Positions 51,315 through 55,894 of a stretch of DNA of 55,894 nucleotides are shown here, piece after piece. The translations under genes and the position numbers were made by a program. The notes under the pieces were generated by a model. That model did not search any database. It was given only the letters and a program-made list of their open reading frames with translations, and was not told where the DNA came from. This DNA comes from Myxococcales bacterium. GTDB taxonomy: Bacteria > Myxococcota > UBA796 > SXON01. The stretch lies in NCBI GenBank assembly GCA_009692585.1, contig SHYX01000032.1:1-55894 (forward strand). The letters are read 5' to 3'. Numbering within the stretch: position 1 is the stretch's first letter; every line of letters begins with the position of its first letter.

Positions 51315-51325
51315 CCTTCAGCCTC
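51296..51325 (-). terminator. Hairpin across the aminotransferase stop codon
   Basis: GAGGCTGAA (51296-51304) and TTCAGCCTC (51317-51325) form a perfect 9-base stem with a 12-base loop that holds the TGA stop of the class IV aminotransferase. On the transcript it is followed by AATCTATCGTTCT, moderately U-rich. It may end transcription of the aminotransferase unit, and it overlaps the next gene's -35 box. Confidence 0.45.
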
Positions 51326-52075
51326 GGGCCGGTTGGTTGCGTGGCAAAAGAGCGCATGGAGGCGACCCCCCACGGGGCCGCCGCCGGCTGCCGCCCGTCC
51401 GTCCAGCTCCACCACCGGAGCCAGCTCCTTCAACGTACTGCATACATACAGCTCGTCCCAGGATCCCGGCGCCAGCGGGGTTTCCACGACCCGAATCCCA
51501 TCCGCGGCCGCGCACTCCAGCAGTACGCGGCGGGTGACGCCGTCCAGGATTCGCCCATCCGCCGGGGGCGTGTGCACCACGCCGTCGCGCACCGCGACGA
51601 GGTTGCTGCGGTTGGCCTCGGTCCAGTTGCCGTCGGCCCCGACGAGGAGCACCTCGTCGACGCCTCGCTGGCGCGCCGCCAAGAGCCAGGCGGCGCGGTT
51701 GGTGTGTTTGACCCAGCCGGGGAGCCATGGCGGGGCGTCGAAGGGGATGGTGGCCAGCCGGACGGGGCACCCGGCCCGGCTCGGATCGACCGGCGTGGTG
51801 CGTACCACCCGTCGCCCGCCATCGGTGAGGATCACCACGATGACCAGCTCGCCGGGGGAGGCGGCGATCAGCTCCTCGATCTCGTGGGCGAACACCCCGT
51901 CGACGGGGACCGGGATTCCGAACCATGCCGCGCTGGCCCGCAGCCGTGCGAGGTGTGCCCCGAGTCGGAACGGCCGCCGCGCGTAGGTGCGCAACGCCTC
52001 GAAGACGGCGAGCCCGCTCAGCAGGCCGGGATCGTCCGCGGGGACCGCCCCCGGCGCGCCATCGACGAGGTTCAC
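51311..52075 (-). CDS. Class IV PLP aminotransferase / aminodeoxychorismate lyase-like protein
   Basis: A 254-residue PLP enzyme of the BCAT/PabC/D-amino-acid aminotransferase family. The PLP lysine is Lys123 in WVKHTNRAAWLLAARQRG; WTEANRSNLVAVRDG and RILDGVTRRVLLECA are the other family motifs. The length is nearer to PabC (4-amino-4-deoxychorismate lyase) than to branched-chain enzymes, which are about 300. No folate gene is present to confirm it. The GTG start at 52075 lies four bases from the upstream lipoprotein stop, so they are cotranscribed. Confidence 0.82.
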   Translation of the reverse strand: MNLVDGAPGAVPADDPGLLSGLAVFEALRTYARRPFRLGAHLARLRASAAWFGIPVPVDGVFAHEIEELIAASPGELVIVVILTDGGRRVVRTTPVDPSRAGCPVRLATIPFDAPPWLPGWVKHTNRAAWLLAARQRGVDEVLLVGADGNWTEANRSNLVAVRDGVVHTPPADGRILDGVTRRVLLECAAADGIRVVETPLAPGSWDELYVCSTLKELAPVVELDGRAAAGGGPVGGRLHALFCHATNRPEAEG

Positions 52076-52079
52076 CGCC

Positions 52080-53102
<1,023 letters not shown>

Positions 53103-53130
53103 AGGGTAGCGCGACCTCGCCCCCTACGCG

Positions 53131-54924
53131 TCACGATTTCGTCGTGTCGAGGTGTCCGACGTCCGAATCACCCATCTGGACGTTACCCTGGGGAAAGTAG
53201 TCTTTCCAACGACGAGCGACGGTGGCGGCCGTGTCCGGGTCGCAGAACAATTCCCGCGGGTAGGTGGGCTTCATCCGGGCGTCGAGCACCAGCGTGCCCT
53301 CGTAGACGACGTGGTTGCGATGGATGCGCTGCCGCGCGTGCAGGTCGGCGGCCGGCTCCATGCGGGTGAACGTCGTCCACAGGAAGCGGCTGTCGCTCCG
53401 CGTGGCCTGGTCGGCGTCGTCGGCCAGCACCACCAACGGCCAACCCGGAAACGAATCCGCCAGTCGATCCGCGGCGGCCGGCTCCGCGACGTAGGCGGGA
53501 CCGCTCACCACGAGGCACCCGCCGCAGTAGGGCACCGCCTTGTCGAGCCCGACGGGGAGGGGGCCTCGGTAGGTGCGCAGCAGCTCGCGCACCGGCTCGC
53601 CCACGCCCAGCATCACCCCCTTGCTGCCCTCGTTGATCGCCGGCCCCGCGTAGTCAAGGGTGTCCATCGACAGGTTCGAGAACACGTACAGGTCGGTCTC
53701 GGGGCGGAAGCGGGCCAACACGTGCTCGAGGACGCGCGGAAAGTCGCCCAGGTCCATCGGCTGGTCGAGGAGCAAGAGGAACTTGGTGAGCGAAAGCTGC
53801 CCCTCGCCGAGGATCCGGAACGCGCTGGCCATCGCCTCGCGTCGGTAGCGCTCCTGTACGACTGCCGCTGAAAGTGCGTGGTAGCCGGTCTCTCCGTAGC
53901 TCCAGAGTTGGCGCACCGAGGGCATAACCAACGGAAACAGTGGCGACAGGAGCTCCTGGAGCCAATCGCCGAGGAAGAAGTCCTCCTGCCGCGGCTTGCC
54001 GACCACGGTCGCCGGCCAGATCGCGTCTTTCCGATGGAACATCCTGCTGACCTGGAACACCGGGAAGTCGTGCTGCAACGAGTAGTAGCCGTAGTGGTCA
54101 CCGAAGGGACCCTCGGGCTCGCGACGGTGGGGCGGGACCTCGCCCACGAAGGCGAACTCGCAGTCGGCGACCAGGGGCAGGGGACCGGCCGGGTTGTCGC
54201 AGCGGCGCAGGCGCTCGCCCACCAGGAGCGAGGCCAACAGCAATTCGGGGACGTTCTCGGGGAGCGGGGCGATCGCGCTGGCGATGAGCCCCGGAGGCCC
54301 GCCTACGAAGAGGTTCACCGGCAACGACTGGTTTCGCGACTCGGCCAGGTGGTGGTGGAAGCCGCCGCCCTTGCCGATCTGCCAGTGCATGCCGGTGCGA
54401 TCGTCGGCCTTGCGGTGGATGCGGTACATGCCCAGGTTGTGCGCGCCGGTCTCCGGGTGTTCGGTGTAGACCAGCGGCAGGGTCACGAACGCGCCGCCGT
54501 CTTCGGGCCAGCTGGTGAGCATCGGAATCTTGGTGAGCTGCGGGGCGCCCTCGACCTCTCGCACCGCGCCGCGCGCCGTCTGCTTCAGGCCGACGCTCAA
54601 CGCCTGCAGGCCGAAGTCGCGCAGACCCCACAGCTTGCCCAGCGAAGGCGGCATCAGCTCGTGCGGCAGGCCGGCGGCGCGCTTGACGAAGGCGGCGGCC
54701 CGCGTGCCGAAGGCAAGGTCCACCCGCTTCTTGGAGCCGAAGAGGTTGGTCACCACCGGAAAGGCCGACCCCTTGGCCCGCTTGAACAGGAGCGCCGGTC
54801 CACCCGCGGCGATCACTCGGCGATGTACCTCTGCCATTTCCAGGTTTGGGTCGACCTCGGCGTCGATCTCCGCCAGCTCGCCCTCACGACGCAGCACGTC
54901 GAGGAACGCTCGCAAGTCACGCAT
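53131..54924 (-). CDS. UbiD-family prenylated-FMN decarboxylase (menaquinone-type likely)
   Basis: A 597-residue UbiD enzyme, longer than the ~490 of E. coli UbiD and like the ~600-residue forms in futalosine-pathway bacteria. Motifs: GPALLFKRAKGSAFPVVTNL at the N-terminus, PMLTSWPEDGGAFVTLPLVY, GMYRIHRKADDRTGMHWQIG, the active-site EPEGPFGDHYGYYS, and LLLLDQPMDLGDF. ATG 54924 is the first credible start; the frame upstream is Arg/Ser-rich noise. It probably decarboxylates an aromatic acid. A role in menaquinone synthesis with mqnC (29839-30948) is inferred. A UbiX partner is not in the window. Confidence 0.88.
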   Translation of the reverse strand: MRDLRAFLDVLRREGELAEIDAEVDPNLEMAEVHRRVIAAGGPALLFKRAKGSAFPVVTNLFGSKKRVDLAFGTRAAAFVKRAAGLPHELMPPSLGKLWGLRDFGLQALSVGLKQTARGAVREVEGAPQLTKIPMLTSWPEDGGAFVTLPLVYTEHPETGAHNLGMYRIHRKADDRTGMHWQIGKGGGFHHHLAESRNQSLPVNLFVGGPPGLIASAIAPLPENVPELLLASLLVGERLRRCDNPAGPLPLVADCEFAFVGEVPPHRREPEGPFGDHYGYYSLQHDFPVFQVSRMFHRKDAIWPATVVGKPRQEDFFLGDWLQELLSPLFPLVMPSVRQLWSYGETGYHALSAAVVQERYRREAMASAFRILGEGQLSLTKFLLLLDQPMDLGDFPRVLEHVLARFRPETDLYVFSNLSMDTLDYAGPAINEGSKGVMLGVGEPVRELLRTYRGPLPVGLDKAVPYCGGCLVVSGPAYVAEPAAADRLADSFPGWPLVVLADDADQATRSDSRFLWTTFTRMEPAADLHARQRIHRNHVVYEGTLVLDARMKPTYPRELFCDPDTAATVARRWKDYFPQGNVQMGDSDVGHLDTTKS

Positions 54925-54946
54925 CGCACCACCCCGCGGGCGGCGC

Positions 54947-55894
54947 TTATCGCGCGATCTGCGCCGGGTGAAGTACGGTGACGACGAGGCCCGCGACACG
55001 CCGCTCGTACGGCTCCCGGGCGATCGGGGACACGAGGTAGTTTCGTCCGTTCGGGTAGATCGCGCGGAACGCAGCCAAGCCGCGGGGTTCGAACGCATCC
55101 GGACTCCATTGGCACTCGTAGGCGTCACACGAGCCGTCGGCACCCGGCACGACGAAGTCCACCTCGTGGTGCTGTTTGTCCCGCCAGTGGTGGATGCGCG
55201 CCTGCGTGGCCTGGAGCGTTTCGAGGACCAACTGCTCCCACAGGAGCCCTCGATCGGCAGCGTGCAGCTCGCTCCACCCGTGCGCCCACGCAACAAAGCC
55301 TGTGTCGAAGGCGTAGATCTTTGGTTGATGGGTGATCTCCTGCTTCCCCCCCCCGAAGAACGGGCGCACGATGGTCACGGCGTGGGTAATTTCGAGGACA
55401 TCGAGGTAGTTGCCCACGGTCGGCCGAGACAGACCCGTCACCCGCGAGAGTGAGGCGACCTCGGCGAGCCCGCCGCTGTTTCGGAGCAGCGTCTCGAACA
55501 GGCGCAGGAACGCGGAACGTTTCTCCACGCGGAAAAGCTCCTGCACGTCGCGGGCGTAGAACGAGTCCATCCACTCTGCGTAGAAGTCGGCGGGCGGGTG
55601 CTCGGCGAGGAGGGCATCGGGAAGCCCCCCATGAAGCAGGCGACGGTTGACATCCGCGATGCCAAAGGCCGGCAGCTCGCTGGCCAGGATGGGCAGGAGG
55701 TGCACTGCGCGCTTGCGCCCCGTGAGCGAGTCCCGAAACTTCGAAGTCGCTGCCAGGGTGGACGAGCCCGTGGCGACCACCCGCAGATCGGAGCGTTCAT
55801 CCGCCGCGATCTTGAGCAGGCGGCTCGGATCCGGAAGCTGGTGGATCTCGTCGAGGATCAGCACGCCGGCGGGGACGCTGGCCAGGAATCGCTC
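54947..55894 (-). CDS. AAA+ ATPase with DUF4143 domain, N-terminus beyond the right edge
   Basis: 315 residues of a DUF4143-type ATPase; the start and Walker A lie outside the window. The window begins within the AAA domain before Walker B (VLILDEIHQLPD), followed by VVATGSSTLAAT. A winged helix comes next (EVASLSRVTGLSRPTVGNYLDVLEI), then the DUF4143 nuclease-like part (HHWRDKQHHEVDFVVPG and DAYECQWSPDAF). It is a relative of the protein at 28387-29556 but clearly a different gene. Its stop is 22 bases upstream of the UbiD start, on the same strand. Confidence 0.82.
   Translation of the reverse strand, partial: ERFLASVPAGVLILDEIHQLPDPSRLLKIAADERSDLRVVATGSSTLAATSKFRDSLTGRKRAVHLLPILASELPAFGIADVNRRLLHGGLPDALLAEHPPADFYAEWMDSFYARDVQELFRVEKRSAFLRLFETLLRNSGGLAEVASLSRVTGLSRPTVGNYLDVLEITHAVTIVRPFFGGGKQEITHQPKIYAFDTGFVAWAHGWSELHAADRGLLWEQLVLETLQATQARIHHWRDKQHHEVDFVVPGADGSCDAYECQWSPDAFEPRGLAAFRAIYPNGRNYLVSPIAREPYERRVAGLVVTVLHPAQIAR

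Overview
The window is GC-rich, gene-dense bacterial chromosome from a Gram-negative, probably aerobic organism. Kdo synthesis genes, FadL- and TolC-type outer-membrane proteins and many lipoproteins show a double membrane. Asp/Thr-rich lipoprotein linkers, a thrombospondin type-3 repeat protein with a Cys, hydrophobic helix and Arg tail at its C-terminus (MYXO-CTERM style), DUF4423 regulators and sigma-54 activators together point to Myxococcota or a related former deltaproteobacterial lineage. That placement is inference. I saw no rRNA, tRNA, CRISPR array, insertion sequence or phage gene.

Layout. 1-8 kb: start of an M16-type peptidase, a Rossmann protein divergent from a permuted isopropylmalate dehydratase/aconitase fusion, a tandem-HTH DUF4423 regulator, then a class III aminotransferase with a glutaryl-CoA dehydrogenase (probable lysine/5-aminovalerate catabolism). 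8-18 kb: a two-gene unit of unknown function; a sigma-54 activator with a degenerate receiver followed by a sulfatase-like lipoprotein and a secreted beta-rich protein; surface proteins around a DnaQ-type exonuclease. 18-31 kb: methyltransferase, MutS2, CoA-binding protein, a broken gene, CDF metal exporter, SPFH protein, RadA, 2-hydroxyacid dehydrogenase, DUF4143 ATPase, a GGDEF remnant and MqnC. 31-40 kb: acyltransferase, large membrane protein, cystathionine beta-synthase, TolC-like protein, ABC-2 permease and FadL-like porin.

40-56 kb: tryptophan 2,3-dioxygenase behind a strongly structured leader; a second sulfatase-like lipoprotein divergent from a tightly packed operon of an HTTM membrane protein, a one-helix protein, an SGNH hydrolase and an MBOAT acyltransferase; a Cys-rich acidic lipoprotein; the Kdo pair kdsD-kdsA; an ATP-grasp ligase with a hairpin-rich leader; a class IV aminotransferase; an Asp-Thr repeat lipoprotein; a UbiD decarboxylase; and a second DUF4143 ATPase cut by the right edge.

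The most unusual parts are the HTTM/SGNH/MBOAT operon (42.8-46.8 kb), which looks like a surface acylation or modification system; the hairpin-rich leader before the tryptophan dioxygenase; a short element shared upstream of two minus-strand genes; and the regulator/sulfatase-like/beta-protein unit. Several genes have non-ATG starts and four-base or one-base stop-start overlaps, suggesting translational coupling is common here. Gene assignments rest on motif recognition by eye; no database search was run.
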